NCBI RefSeq assembly: GCF_042684665.1 | Contig: NZ_JBHULY010000026.1 | Location: 124,001-188,000 of the forward strand | Direction of reading: 5' to 3' | Source of the DNA: Jejuia rubra | Lineage (GTDB): Bacteria; Bacteroidota; Bacteroidia; Flavobacteriales; Flavobacteriaceae | DNA: 64,000 nucleotides | Part shown: piece by piece, positions 26,774-35,756 of the stretch | Layout of the letters: each line of letters starts with the position of its first letter | Numbering within the stretch: position 1 is the stretch's first letter | Notes under the pieces: generated by a model | What the model saw: the letters and a program-made list of their open reading frames with translations, nothing else | What the model was told of the DNA's origin: nothing | Database searches by the model: none | Program-made: the position numbers and the translations under genes

Positions 26774-28363
26774 ATGAGCAACAAAATAAACCATAGCATG
26801 TCTTTGGCAACACCGGATGCCCTTGATATTACAAACACCCAAAAAGTAGCCTTGGCATTAGGAATTATTGGGCTTTTCATTTTGGCGTTGGCGCTTTTCA
26901 ATGTTGACTTTCCTAATCAAGGGTTGTTTTTAAGCCTAGCTTTAGGACTCATCACTGGAGGTACTATTTTGTATTCCAGAGAAGCCTACCTAAAAAAATT
27001 GGAGGGTATCAAAAACGATGGGGTTTGGCTTAAATCTATTTCATCCAGAGGGGTTTGGGGCTGGATTGTTGGTGTAATCCTTACTGCGTTTTACATTATA
27101 CTTTATTTCTTCCCGAAGTACTTGGGGCTTGGAACCGACGGAGCGGAAAACACAGGTTTAATAAGCCTTTTTGACCCTTTAAGCAAACTATTAAGTGGAC
27201 GACCTGCCAGCCAATGGTTTGTGTACGGTACGCTCTACACCATTGCCATTTTGGCCTTCGGTTATAAATTTATTTTGAAATATCGACACAATCGTTACCA
27301 GCAGTTACGTACGGTTTCGGTGATGTTTTTTCAATTGGGCTTTGCCTTTTTGATTCCGGAATTTATGTATGTGATGAACAGCGATTTGCCGTATTACGAT
27401 TTAAAAAGTATCTGGCCACTCAACTACTATATTTTTGATGAGTGGTCCGTAAAGGCATTTCTGTCCAACGGAACTATTGGTTTAGCATTGCTGCTTTTTG
27501 GCATCATTTCCATATTCGTCATCACTCCAATTTTAACTTATAAATTTGGAAAACGTTGGTACTGCTCCTGGGTTTGTGGTTGTGGTGGATTAGCCGAAAC
27601 TGCAGGTGATTCGTTTCGACAGTTATCCTCAAAAAAACTTTCCGCGTGGCGATTGGAGCGTTGGCTCATTCATACCGTACTGGTGTTTTCCGTTGTTATG
27701 ACCACCGCGATGGTGTATACTTATCTCGGCTACAGTAGTAATGACTTCTGGTTGACCCGAGGGGTTTTTATCAGCCTTGTTATTGCATTTTTAACTTTGA
27801 TTTTTGTTGGTGTAATGGTCTTCAAAAGAAAAGAATTGGGCAAAGATGCCAAAATGGGTGCCATTGGCTTTTTCGTAACCATTGCACTCTTACTTATCAT
27901 GCATTTTACAAGTACCACAGACCATTTATTTTTCATTAAAGGAGGTACGTTACGCTCTGCATATGGCCTTTATATTGGTTCCTTATTTTCAGGGGTAATA
28001 GGTACTGGTTTTTATCCCATTTTAGGGAGTAGAGCTTGGTGCAGATTTGGTTGCCCAATGGCGGCCATTCTCGGGTTTCAGCAACGTTTATTTTCCAAGT
28101 TTAGAATTACGACCAATGGCGGACAGTGTATTTCCTGTGGAAATTGCTCAACGTATTGCGAAATGGGTATCGATGTTCGCGCCTATGCTCAAAAGGGCGA
28201 AAATATTGTGCGCTCCAGCTGTGTGGGCTGCGGGATTTGCTCGGCAGTTTGCCCGCGTGGCGTATTAAAACTTGAAAACGATAGCATGAAAGGACGTATC
28301 AATCCAAACGAAATTTTGTTGGGGAATGATGTCGATTTAATGGAATTGGTTAATCAAAAGTAA
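26774..28363 (+). CDS. Membrane 4Fe-4S protein of NapH/NosR/CcoG-like type
   Basis: The 529-residue integral membrane protein has about eight hydrophobic helices. Two cysteine pairs lie at helix ends (CSWVCGCGG and CRFGCPM). A C-terminal ferredoxin-like domain has two 4Fe-4S motifs, CISCGNCSTYCEMG and CVGCGICSAVCPRG. This layout is known for NapH, NosR and CcoG-type electron-transfer proteins. Together with the upstream FAD enzyme (2-nt gap) it probably forms a membrane electron-transfer module from NAD(P)H to a quinone or periplasmic acceptor; the acceptor cannot be identified here. Confidence 0.88.
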   Translation: MSNKINHSMSLATPDALDITNTQKVALALGIIGLFILALALFNVDFPNQGLFLSLALGLITGGTILYSREAYLKKLEGIKNDGVWLKSISSRGVWGWIVGVILTAFYIILYFFPKYLGLGTDGAENTGLISLFDPLSKLLSGRPASQWFVYGTLYTIAILAFGYKFILKYRHNRYQQLRTVSVMFFQLGFAFLIPEFMYVMNSDLPYYDLKSIWPLNYYIFDEWSVKAFLSNGTIGLALLLFGIISIFVITPILTYKFGKRWYCSWVCGCGGLAETAGDSFRQLSSKKLSAWRLERWLIHTVLVFSVVMTTAMVYTYLGYSSNDFWLTRGVFISLVIAFLTLIFVGVMVFKRKELGKDAKMGAIGFFVTIALLLIMHFTSTTDHLFFIKGGTLRSAYGLYIGSLFSGVIGTGFYPILGSRAWCRFGCPMAAILGFQQRLFSKFRITTNGGQCISCGNCSTYCEMGIDVRAYAQKGENIVRSSCVGCGICSAVCPRGVLKLENDSMKGRINPNEILLGNDVDLMELVNQK

Positions 28364-28364
28364 T

Positions 28365-28844
28365 ATGCGATTTTTAGTTGCAGTATTCAGTCTACTTTTT
28401 CTTACCTCAACTCTTTCGGCACAAAAAAGATATCAAAGGCACTACTATAAAAATGGGGTTTTGAAATCTGAAGGCTGGATGGAAAATAATTTGAAAATCA
28501 AGTATTGGACCTTCTACTATTCAAACGGCAATACAAAAAAAGAGGGGCATTTTAAAAATGGTAAACCTGTAAAATATTGGTACTTTTACCGCGAAAATGG
28601 CACTAAGGAGAGCGAGGGCCACTTCATGAATGGTAAAAAAAATAATTGGTGGTTGTTTTATGACGCTATGGAAAAATTAAAACATAAATGTCAATTAAAG
28701 AACAATCTCAAAAACGGCTATTGCCTGATGTATCAAAACGAAAGATTAGTGTCCGCCCGACGTTTTAAGGACGGAAAACAACTTAAGGAATGGACGGATT
28801 TCCGATCTTTCAAAAGAGACAATAATCTTAACGATTTAAAATGA
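28365..28844 (+). CDS. Exported YwqK/MORN-like repeat protein
   Basis: The 159-residue protein has a signal peptide (LVAVFSLLFLTSTLSAQ). Repeats of about 21-23 residues of the type YxNGxxKxEGxFKNGKPxKYWxFY, as seen in YwqK-family and MORN-like proteins, follow from residue 27. It begins two bases after the Fe-S protein stop, and its end overlaps the next glycosyltransferase start (ATGA), so it is firmly inside the operon. Despite the common antitoxin label of YwqK, there is no toxin here; a surface or envelope role is more likely. Confidence 0.8.
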   Translation: MRFLVAVFSLLFLTSTLSAQKRYQRHYYKNGVLKSEGWMENNLKIKYWTFYYSNGNTKKEGHFKNGKPVKYWYFYRENGTKESEGHFMNGKKNNWWLFYDAMEKLKHKCQLKNNLKNGYCLMYQNERLVSARRFKDGKQLKEWTDFRSFKRDNNLNDLK

Positions 28845-29578
28845 CCAAAACCAGTGCTGAGTGTCATACTGAGCTTGTCGAAGTACGTAGCCAAAGTATA
28901 AACGTTATCATACCTGCCTATAATGAAGCAGATTCTATTGCGAATGTAGTTGCGGATATTCCCGATATTGTAGATGAAATCATCGTGGTAAGCAACAACT
29001 CCAGCGACACTACCGAAATTAATGCAGAAAAAGCGGGTGCTACGGTGTTACGGGAAACCCAAAGAGGCTACGGCTACGCCTGTTTAAAAGGTATGGACTA
29101 TGTTGCCAAGAAAGCAGAACAACCGGACATTATCGTTTTTATAGATGGGGATTATAGTGATTATCCCGAAGAACTGACCAAAATTGTCGCGCCTATCCTA
29201 AATGATAACATTGATTTTGTAATTGGCGCCCGAGTTAAACGACTACGTGAAAAGGGTTCTATGACCGGGCCTCAAATATTTGGAAATTGGCTGGCCACAT
29301 TTTTGATGAAACTATTTTTTGGTGCTAAGTTCACCGATTTAGGCCCATTTAGAGCCATCAAATATGACAAACTGCTCGGTTTAAAAATGGAAGACAAAAC
29401 CTATGGCTGGACTGTAGAAATGCAACTCAAGGCCTTAAAGCAAAAATTATCATATACCGAAGTGCCTGTAAAGTACCGAAACCGAATTGGTTACTCAAAA
29501 GTTTCAGGAACCGTAAAAGGTAGTATATTTGCTGGCATAAAAATACTTAGTTGGATTTTCAAATACAGCTTTAAATAA
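28841..29578 (+). CDS. Family 2 glycosyltransferase (polyprenyl-phosphate mannosyltransferase-like)
   Basis: The 245-residue GT-A enzyme has INVIIPAYNEADSIANVV, IIVVSNNSSDTT, FIDGDYSDYPEEL (DxD) and GWTVEMQLKA. It resembles dolichyl/undecaprenyl-phosphate sugar transferases and likely works on a lipid carrier at the inner membrane. The start ATG overlaps the stop of the previous gene. The first 17 residues contain CHTELVEVR, which is translated from a palindromic repeat (28863-28887) that sits between the start codon and the conserved domain. It is coupled to the cellulose-synthase-like gene by a TAATG overlap. Confidence 0.88.
   Translation: MTKTSAECHTELVEVRSQSINVIIPAYNEADSIANVVADIPDIVDEIIVVSNNSSDTTEINAEKAGATVLRETQRGYGYACLKGMDYVAKKAEQPDIIVFIDGDYSDYPEELTKIVAPILNDNIDFVIGARVKRLREKGSMTGPQIFGNWLATFLMKLFFGAKFTDLGPFRAIKYDKLLGLKMEDKTYGWTVEMQLKALKQKLSYTEVPVKYRNRIGYSKVSGTVKGSIFAGIKILSWIFKYSFK
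28863..28887 (+). repeat. Palindrome-type dispersed repeat inside a glycosyltransferase gene
   Basis: GTCATACTGAGCTTGTCGAAG belongs to the widespread Bacteroidota repeat type GTCAxxCTGAGC...GTCGAAG. It is read in frame as CHTELVEV at the N-terminus of the glycosyltransferase. A related copy lies inside mvaD at 41076-41101 in the other orientation. Confidence 0.75.
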
Positions 29579-31068
29579 TGTATGTAGAAGCCGTCATTAT
29601 TGTTATTTATACCATCGCGCTAGTGATGATATTTTTATATGCCCTGGCGCAACTGAATTTACTGTTCAACTATCTCACTGCAAAAAAGAAGGAAACGGAT
29701 TGTCCAAAATTCGATTTATCCAATCCCGATGAAGTCCCGCTCGTTACCATTCAACTTCCCGTTTTCAACGAAATGTATGTGATGGAACGGTTGTTGGACA
29801 ATATTGCTAAAATAGACTACCCGCAGGACAAGCTTGAAGTCCAAGTGTTGGACGATTCAACAGACGAAACGGTTGAAAGCACGGCGGCACATATCGCGAC
29901 ACTTCAAAAAACTGGATTGGATATCAAACATATCACCAGAACCAATAGACAAGGTTTTAAAGCAGGTGCTCTAAAGGAAGGTTTGGAAATTGCCAAAGGT
30001 GAATTCATTGCTATTTTTGATTCCGATTTTTTACCAAATGAAGATTGGATCAAACGTACCGTTCCTTATTTTAAAGATGAATCCATTGGGGTGGTACAAA
30101 CCCGCTGGGGGCACATCAATCGTAACTATTCACTATTGACCAAAATTCAGGCTTTTGCCCTGGACGCCCATTTCACTTTGGAACAGACCGGTAGAAATTC
30201 AAAAGGGCATTTTATCAATTTTAACGGTACGGCTGGTATTTGGCGAAAGGAGTGCATCATTGATGCCGGTAATTGGCAGGGCGATACGCTTACTGAAGAT
30301 TTGGACCTGAGCTATAGGGCACAATTGAAAAAGTGGAAATTCAAGTATTTGGAAGATGTGGAAACGCCTGCGGAATTGCCTATAGTGATTAGTGCAGCAC
30401 GCTCGCAGCAATTCCGATGGAACAAGGGCGGTGCAGAAAACTTCAGAAAAATGCTTTGGAAAGTTTTGAAGAATGAAAACATATCCGCAAAAACCAAAGT
30501 ACATGGGCTGTTGCATTTGCTTAATAGTACGATGTTCTTGAACATACTAATAGTGGCCATCCTAAGTATCCCAATGCTTTATATCAAAAACGAATACACT
30601 CATTTGAAACCTTATTTTTATGTAATGAGTTTCTTCGTGATTAGTACTATCATCTTCTTTATTTGCTACTGGATGATGTATAGAAAAATCTATGGTACTG
30701 GCATTAAAAATTTTATGAATTACATTGGGACATTTTTCCTATTTTTCTCCATAGCTATGGGCTTTTCGTTGCATAATTCCATTGCGGTTTTAGAAGGGCA
30801 CTGGGGTAAAAAGAGCGAATTTGTGCGCACCCCAAAATTCAATATCAAAAAGTACAAAGACAACTGGAAGAACAACAAATACCTTAAAAAGAATGTATCC
30901 GTACATGTAATTTTTGAAGGTCTTTTGATGCTGTATTTTGGCTTTGGAATGTATAGCGCTTTCATTGTGGGTGACCAAGGTGGTGACTTTGGACTGTTCC
31001 CTTTCCACCTAATGCTATTCTTTGGTTTTGGCTATGTCTTTTTTAAGTCTCTGGCTTCAAAGGTTTAA
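29578..31068 (+). CDS. Cellulose synthase-like membrane glycosyltransferase (GT2)
   Basis: The 496-residue enzyme has one N-terminal membrane helix and a cytoplasmic GT-A domain. The processive GT2 signatures are VTIQLPVFNEMYVMERLL, VLDDSTDET, IFDSDFLPNEDW (DxD), TLTEDLDLSYR and QQFRWNKGGAENF (Q-x2-RW). Four or more C-terminal membrane helices follow. It resembles bacterial cellulose synthase and glucomannan-synthase-like enzymes. Together with the preceding lipid-linked transferase it may make a glycolipid or short surface glycan; the product is unknown. It is the last gene of the 25467-31068 operon and overlaps the convergent GGT gene end by 4 nt. Confidence 0.88.
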   Translation: MYVEAVIIVIYTIALVMIFLYALAQLNLLFNYLTAKKKETDCPKFDLSNPDEVPLVTIQLPVFNEMYVMERLLDNIAKIDYPQDKLEVQVLDDSTDETVESTAAHIATLQKTGLDIKHITRTNRQGFKAGALKEGLEIAKGEFIAIFDSDFLPNEDWIKRTVPYFKDESIGVVQTRWGHINRNYSLLTKIQAFALDAHFTLEQTGRNSKGHFINFNGTAGIWRKECIIDAGNWQGDTLTEDLDLSYRAQLKKWKFKYLEDVETPAELPIVISAARSQQFRWNKGGAENFRKMLWKVLKNENISAKTKVHGLLHLLNSTMFLNILIVAILSIPMLYIKNEYTHLKPYFYVMSFFVISTIIFFICYWMMYRKIYGTGIKNFMNYIGTFFLFFSIAMGFSLHNSIAVLEGHWGKKSEFVRTPKFNIKKYKDNWKNNKYLKKNVSVHVIFEGLLMLYFGFGMYSAFIVGDQGGDFGLFPFHLMLFFGFGYVFFKSLASKV

Positions 31069-32753
31069 TACCCAGAAACCTGTCCATCCTTTCTGCTTTC
31101 CGAAGCGCCGTGATACACCTTATGCTCATCGTTCCACATAATAGCCTGATAACCGCCGTATCCGCCCAATCCAAAACCTACCTTATGTCGTTTCCACATC
31201 AATCCCCGAATGGTCTCATAAGGTATCCCAGATTCAACACGGATCGTCCCCGTGCCCTCTGCCGTTTCACCGGTTGGTTCTGAACTTCCTGAATGGTCCC
31301 ACCTGGGCGCATCACCAGCCTCTTGCACATTCATCCCAAAATCAATAATATTCATAATAATTTGTGTATGCCCTTGGGGCTGAAAATCGCCGCCCATCAC
31401 CCCAAAGCTTAAAAAAGGCTTACCGTCCCTGGTGACGAATGCAGGTATGATGGTATGGAATGGACGTTTCCCCGGTTCGTAAGTGTTAAAATGACCCCGG
31501 TTCAAATTAAAAAGTTCACCCCGATCCTGCAACATAAAACCTAATTTTGGAGGCACCATTCCTGAACCCATACCCCGATAATTACTTTGAATAAAAGAAA
31601 CCATATTGCCTTCTTTATCCGCGGTAGTAAGATAAATAGTTTCACCAGCACTGATTTCGCCGGCCTCGTATTTCGATGCCCTTTCAGTAATTAGTTTTCG
31701 CCGTTCATCAGCATAATCATCAGAAATCAATTGGGAAACAGGGACTTTTGCAAAATCCATGTCGGCATAATATTTCGCTCGATCCTCAAAAGCCAGTTTT
31801 TTCGCCTCGGTGAACAAATGCAAGTGCTCGGCACTTCCAAATTCAATGTTTGAAAAATCATAACCTTCCAATATCTGCAACATTTGAAGCGCCGCAATGC
31901 CCTGTCCATTGGGAGGCAACTCCCAAACATCGTAACCTCGATAATTTACGGATACAGGATCTACCCATTCACTTTTATGGCTAGCCAAATCTTCCTTCGA
32001 CAAAAAGCCGCCTTGATCTTTTATAAAATCCGCTATGATCTTAGCAATTTCTCCTTTATAAAAAGCATCCCTGCCGCCCTTGGCTATCCTTTTATAAGTA
32101 TCAGCCAAATAAGGGTTTTTAAAAATTTCACCTTCTTTTGGAATCTTACCATCACTCATATAGGTGTCCTCAATATTGGGAAACCCAGAATTTTTAAAAT
32201 AGCGCACAGTACGATTAAAACTTAACCCAATAAGCTCCGTAAAAGGAAACCCACTTTCTGCATATCCAATGGCCGGAGTCAAAATAACTTTCATAGGAAG
32301 CGACCCAAACCTGTTGTGCAACTCAAACCACCCATCTACTGCACCGGGCACACTAACAGGAAGTGGGCCAGTTGAAGGAATTTTGGTTAACCCTTTTTCT
32401 TCAAAATACTCAAGCGTTAAACTTTTCGGGGACCGGCCACTTGCATTTAGCCCGTAAAGTTTTTGGGTTTTGGCATCCCAAAGAATCACAAATAAATCGC
32501 CACCAATACCACAACCGGTAGGCTCCATAAGGCCAAGGGCTGCATTGGCCCCAATAGCGGCGTCAATGGCATTGCCACCTTTTTTTAAAATATCAATCCC
32601 GACTTGAGTAGCTAGCGGGTGACTAGTGGCCACCATGCCATTTTGGGCAATAACCTCAGAACGTGTAGCGAATAATTGCCCTGTAAGTCGGTCTTGGCCA
32701 AATGCCGAAAATGTCAAAAACAAAAACCATACGGATAACTTAAAATTTTTCAT
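31065..32753 (-). CDS. ggt: Gamma-glutamyltransferase
   Basis: GGT cleaves gamma-glutamyl bonds, chiefly of glutathione, in the periplasm. The protein (562 residues from the chosen start) has signal peptide MKNFKLSVWFLFLTFSAFGQ and the sequence MVATSHPLATQVGIDILKKGGNAIDAA. The autoprocessing and catalytic Thr lies in TIYLTTADKEGNMVSFIQSNY, with GSGMVPPKLGF and the late SFGVMGGDFQPQGH motif. The frame extends 21 residues further to 32816, but the ATG at 32753 directly precedes the signal peptide. It is convergent with the glycosyltransferase operon. Confidence 0.94.
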   Translation of the reverse strand: MKNFKLSVWFLFLTFSAFGQDRLTGQLFATRSEVIAQNGMVATSHPLATQVGIDILKKGGNAIDAAIGANAALGLMEPTGCGIGGDLFVILWDAKTQKLYGLNASGRSPKSLTLEYFEEKGLTKIPSTGPLPVSVPGAVDGWFELHNRFGSLPMKVILTPAIGYAESGFPFTELIGLSFNRTVRYFKNSGFPNIEDTYMSDGKIPKEGEIFKNPYLADTYKRIAKGGRDAFYKGEIAKIIADFIKDQGGFLSKEDLASHKSEWVDPVSVNYRGYDVWELPPNGQGIAALQMLQILEGYDFSNIEFGSAEHLHLFTEAKKLAFEDRAKYYADMDFAKVPVSQLISDDYADERRKLITERASKYEAGEISAGETIYLTTADKEGNMVSFIQSNYRGMGSGMVPPKLGFMLQDRGELFNLNRGHFNTYEPGKRPFHTIIPAFVTRDGKPFLSFGVMGGDFQPQGHTQIIMNIIDFGMNVQEAGDAPRWDHSGSSEPTGETAEGTGTIRVESGIPYETIRGLMWKRHKVGFGLGGYGGYQAIMWNDEHKVYHGASESRKDGQVSGY

Positions 32754-32856
32754 AGCACAGAATTTAATAGGAATATGAAGCCCAACGAAGTTACTCGATT
32801 TATTTTGTTCTGTCAAGTGGTTTACTCAAACTAACAAATAGCGTTATATTTAACCT

Positions 32857-34296
32857 GTGCTTTTAAATCTGACATTCTTTAAAAAAAATATGGCGCCAGT
32901 ATTAGCGGTGCTTGGAAGCATCATACTTTACTGGAATTTTGCCTATGGTTTAGAGCGAACGGAATACGTAAAGCTCATTGCGCTCTACGCCGGACTATTT
33001 TTGCTCTTCTTCCAGTTGATAAAGCACTTAAAACGCAACATAAAATTACTGACTTATTTGGCCTTTGGGTTTCGGGCCGTTTTTATTTTGGCCATACCCA
33101 ACCTCTCACAAGATTTTTATCGTTTTATTTGGGATGGGCGGATGATTCTCGAAGGTTTCAATCCTTATTTATTTACTGTTGAATCTTTTATCAGCAAAGG
33201 GGAATTGCCCGTGGCACAGGCACTAGAACTCCGCGAGGGCATGGGCGCACTAAACGCAGGCCATTTTACCAACTACCCACCCATAAACCAATTGTGTTTT
33301 ATTATTGCCGGGATATTTGCAGGAAAGAGCATTCTTGGTTCGGCAGTCGTATTGCGATTATTGATAATTGTTGCTGATTTTGGCACGCTCCACTTTGGAA
33401 AAAGGCTATTGAAAAAATTAAAAATCCCTGTTTACAATATCTTTTGGTATATCCTTAATCCGTTTATTATTATTGAACTTACAGGAAATCTTCACTTTGA
33501 AGGCGTTATGATTTTCTTTTTAATATGGAGCCTTTATTTACTTTACATAGGAAAATGGCAATGGAGTGCTGTAGTTTTGGCGCTTTCTATTTCGGTAAAA
33601 TTGGTACCGCTGATTTTCTTACCGTTGTTTTTTCAGTGGTTTGTGAAGCGCAACGTCATTGCGAACACAGTGAAGCAATCTGTTTCAACAAAAGAGATTA
33701 CTTCGTCGCAAACTCCTCGCAATGACGTTATCAAAAGAATATCGCAATTAATAGTTTTTTATGCCATAATAATAGGTACCACAATCCTACTCTTCCTTCC
33801 TTTCTACTCTCGAGAATTCATCAATAATTATTCTGAAACCGTCGCTCTTTGGTTTCAAAATTTTGAATTCAATGCCAGTATGTATTATATCGCTAGGACG
33901 ATTGGATATACATTTAGAGGGTACAACGAAATTGCCGTCATTGGAAAAATCATTCCTATAGTCGTGATTGTAGCGACGCTTATTCTCACTTTTTTCAGAA
34001 GAAATAAAACTATGGCGGAGTTGATTACAGCAATGCTTCTGGTACTTTCAATATACTATTTTACAGCTACTACCGTGCACCCTTGGTACATCGCCACGCT
34101 TTTAATCTTATCGGTATTCACAAAATACAAGTTTCCATTAGTGTGGAGTTTTGTAATTATTTTGAGCTATTTGGCTTATCTCAATTTGAATAAAGCCGAT
34201 AAATCCGAAAATCTTTGGGTGATAGCTATTGAATATGTAGTGGTTTATGCCGTATTTTTGTTTGAACTCTTTAAAAGAAACCCTGTTGAAAATTAA
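32857..34296 (+). CDS. Polytopic GT-C mannosyltransferase-like protein
   Basis: The 479-residue protein has about eleven hydrophobic helices. It carries the segment DFYRFIWDGRMILEGFNPY (residues 86-104), typical of polyprenol-phosphate-dependent GT-C mannosyltransferases and DUF2029-like enzymes, plus TVHPWYIATLL late in the protein. It likely adds a sugar from a lipid carrier on the outer face of the inner membrane. The start is GTG 32857; ATG 32890 is an alternative. Residues 266-290 are encoded by a palindromic dispersed repeat (33654-33727) read in frame in a loop between two helices. Confidence 0.82.
   Translation: MLLNLTFFKKNMAPVLAVLGSIILYWNFAYGLERTEYVKLIALYAGLFLLFFQLIKHLKRNIKLLTYLAFGFRAVFILAIPNLSQDFYRFIWDGRMILEGFNPYLFTVESFISKGELPVAQALELREGMGALNAGHFTNYPPINQLCFIIAGIFAGKSILGSAVVLRLLIIVADFGTLHFGKRLLKKLKIPVYNIFWYILNPFIIIELTGNLHFEGVMIFFLIWSLYLLYIGKWQWSAVVLALSISVKLVPLIFLPLFFQWFVKRNVIANTVKQSVSTKEITSSQTPRNDVIKRISQLIVFYAIIIGTTILLFLPFYSREFINNYSETVALWFQNFEFNASMYYIARTIGYTFRGYNEIAVIGKIIPIVVIVATLILTFFRRNKTMAELITAMLLVLSIYYFTATTVHPWYIATLLILSVFTKYKFPLVWSFVIILSYLAYLNLNKADKSENLWVIAIEYVVVYAVFLFELFKRNPVEN
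33654..33727 (+). repeat. Palindromic dispersed repeat inside the GT-C gene
   Basis: The 74-bp element has perfect 11-bp inverted ends, CGTCATTGCGA and TCGCAATGACG, and inner arms of the type GAAGCAATCT / AGATTACTTCGT. It is read in frame as residues 266-290 (NVIANTVKQSVSTKEITSSQ and on), which are hydrophilic and unlike the surrounding membrane segments. Confidence 0.88.
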
Positions 34297-35104
34297 TTTC
34301 AGAAAAATACTCAGACGCCTAGTTCGTACTATCATTGCCCTCATCGTAATTTATTTAGCCTCTCTGGTGTTTTTATATTTTAAGCAGGAACGCTTCTTTT
34401 TCAATCCAAAAATATTAAGCAAGGACTATAGGTTTGAATTTAAAGAACCTTTTGAGGAACTTAACATTGAGGTAGAAGACAATATTTTTCTAAACGCCGT
34501 CCTGTTTAAAGCTGAGGCATCAAAAGGGGTTATTTTATATTTCCACGGTAATGCCGGAGCCATTCACGAATGGGGAAAGCGGGCCCATTTGTTTCTTGAA
34601 AACCAATACGATATTTTGTTTGTGGACTATCGTGGCTACGGTAAAAGCGATGGAGGTTATTGTAATAGTGACGAATTTTTATCAGACGCCCAAAAGGTGT
34701 ACGACTTCACCAAAACGCGCTACGAAGAAAATGATATCACCGTATTAGGCTTTTCCTTGGGCACGGGTGCGGCTAGCTATGTGGCCTCCCGAAATAAACC
34801 AAAAATGCTCATTTTAAATGCCCCGTATTATTCTTGGAAAACTTTGGTTTCTGAGGAAATTGCACCGCCGGTTCCTGAATTTTTAATCAAGTACGATATT
34901 CCCAATTATAAATTTGTGCAACAAGTAAAATGCCCTATTCATATATTTCATGGTACCCGCGATTTTTTGGTTAACCCAAAAACCAATTCAAAAAAACTAC
35001 TGGCGCTAAAACCCGACATTACGCTTCATTTTATTACGGATGCCGGACACAACGGCCTGCACATCACCAAGGAATATTACGACCTCCTAAAAGTCGTGCT
35101 TTAA
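34286..35104 (+). CDS. Membrane-anchored alpha/beta hydrolase
   Basis: The product (272 residues from TTG 34286) has one N-terminal membrane helix (TIIALIVIYLASLVFLY). The hydrolase domain has the oxyanion strand ILYFHGNAGAIHEWG, DYRGYGKSDGG, the nucleophile Ser in GFSLGTGAASY, an acid in HGTRDFLV and the His in DAGHNGLH. It resembles the BEM46/ABHD family of bacterial esterases. The frame is open from ATG 34247, which would give 13 more residues and a 50-nt overlap with the previous gene; the TTG start gives an 11-nt overlap. Substrate unknown. Confidence 0.82.
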   Translation: MKINFRKILRRLVRTIIALIVIYLASLVFLYFKQERFFFNPKILSKDYRFEFKEPFEELNIEVEDNIFLNAVLFKAEASKGVILYFHGNAGAIHEWGKRAHLFLENQYDILFVDYRGYGKSDGGYCNSDEFLSDAQKVYDFTKTRYEENDITVLGFSLGTGAASYVASRNKPKMLILNAPYYSWKTLVSEEIAPPVPEFLIKYDIPNYKFVQQVKCPIHIFHGTRDFLVNPKTNSKKLLALKPDITLHFITDAGHNGLHITKEYYDLLKVVL

Positions 35105-35113
35105 ATGTGGGCA

Positions 35114-35139
35114 TAAAAAGAGGCTTCTTCTCAGAAGCC
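35114..35139 (-). terminator. Hairpin terminator between convergent genes
   Basis: GGCTTCT (35122-35128) and AGAAGCC (35133-35139) form a perfect 7-bp stem around TCTC. On the minus strand it is followed by TCTTTTTAT, so it fits as terminator of the gene ending at 35171. It may also serve the hydrolase gene from the other side. Confidence 0.65.
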
Positions 35140-35170
35140 CATTTCTTTATACGCTCAAAGCAGGTAAAAC

Positions 35171-35554
35171 CTATAACTTTTCTAAATTAGTTATCGTATT
35201 GATTTCCTCTTCGTCATCCATATTGTTTTCGTCCTTGGTTACCTTAATATCCCTAGTAAAGGTCACTTTAAATTTAGTGCCAACAAAGGTATCGGCGTTC
35301 AAGTCAAAAAGGCTAAGCGCCGGCTCAGCTATGCTCTGAAAAGTTAAGGTTCTTTCTTCACCGTTTTTATCCGTGGTTACAAAATTGTACCCGTAATCTT
35401 CTTTCCCATCGTAGGTAGCATAAACGATTAAACCCTCCTGCTCCAACATATGTGCCGAAGTATTGGCTTTAGACTTCTCAGCAGTAAAGCTCATAAAAGA
35501 AAAGGCAATTAACAATAAACTGCCCAAAGCAAGTATTCTAGTTTTTGTTTTCAT
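35171..35554 (-). CDS. Small exported hypothetical protein
   Basis: The 127-residue protein has a signal peptide (ILALGSLLLIAFSFMSFTA). The mature part of about 95 residues has the segment LTFQSIAEPALSLFDLNAD followed by KFKVTF. This segment aligns with the neighbouring cytoplasmic protein at 35757-35978 (LAFEEVHPRVLKQFDLKND then DFKITF). The two are therefore probable paralogues, one exported. No known family is recognised. It stands alone on the minus strand with a terminator behind it. Confidence 0.72.
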   Translation of the reverse strand: MKTKTRILALGSLLLIAFSFMSFTAEKSKANTSAHMLEQEGLIVYATYDGKEDYGYNFVTTDKNGEERTLTFQSIAEPALSLFDLNADTFVGTKFKVTFTRDIKVTKDENNMDDEEEINTITNLEKL

Positions 35555-35756
35555 TGTAATGAATTTATATCTTTAAATCTATCGTTTCAAAAAACATGCC
35601 ACTACAAGAAGTTCAAAAAGGAATTTCCGTAGCGGTCAAATAAATATACGTTTTATTCTTATACAAAAGATGTTTTCACATCAACTTTCGATAAACTCGC
35701 CCATAACAAAAAGACGAACTTCCAATCATTACCATCTATATAAAATGGTAAAGAGG

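Noticed and set aside
28365..28844. YwqK-like protein as an antitoxin
   Set aside because: It has a signal peptide and no toxin partner; the antitoxin label of the family does not apply here.
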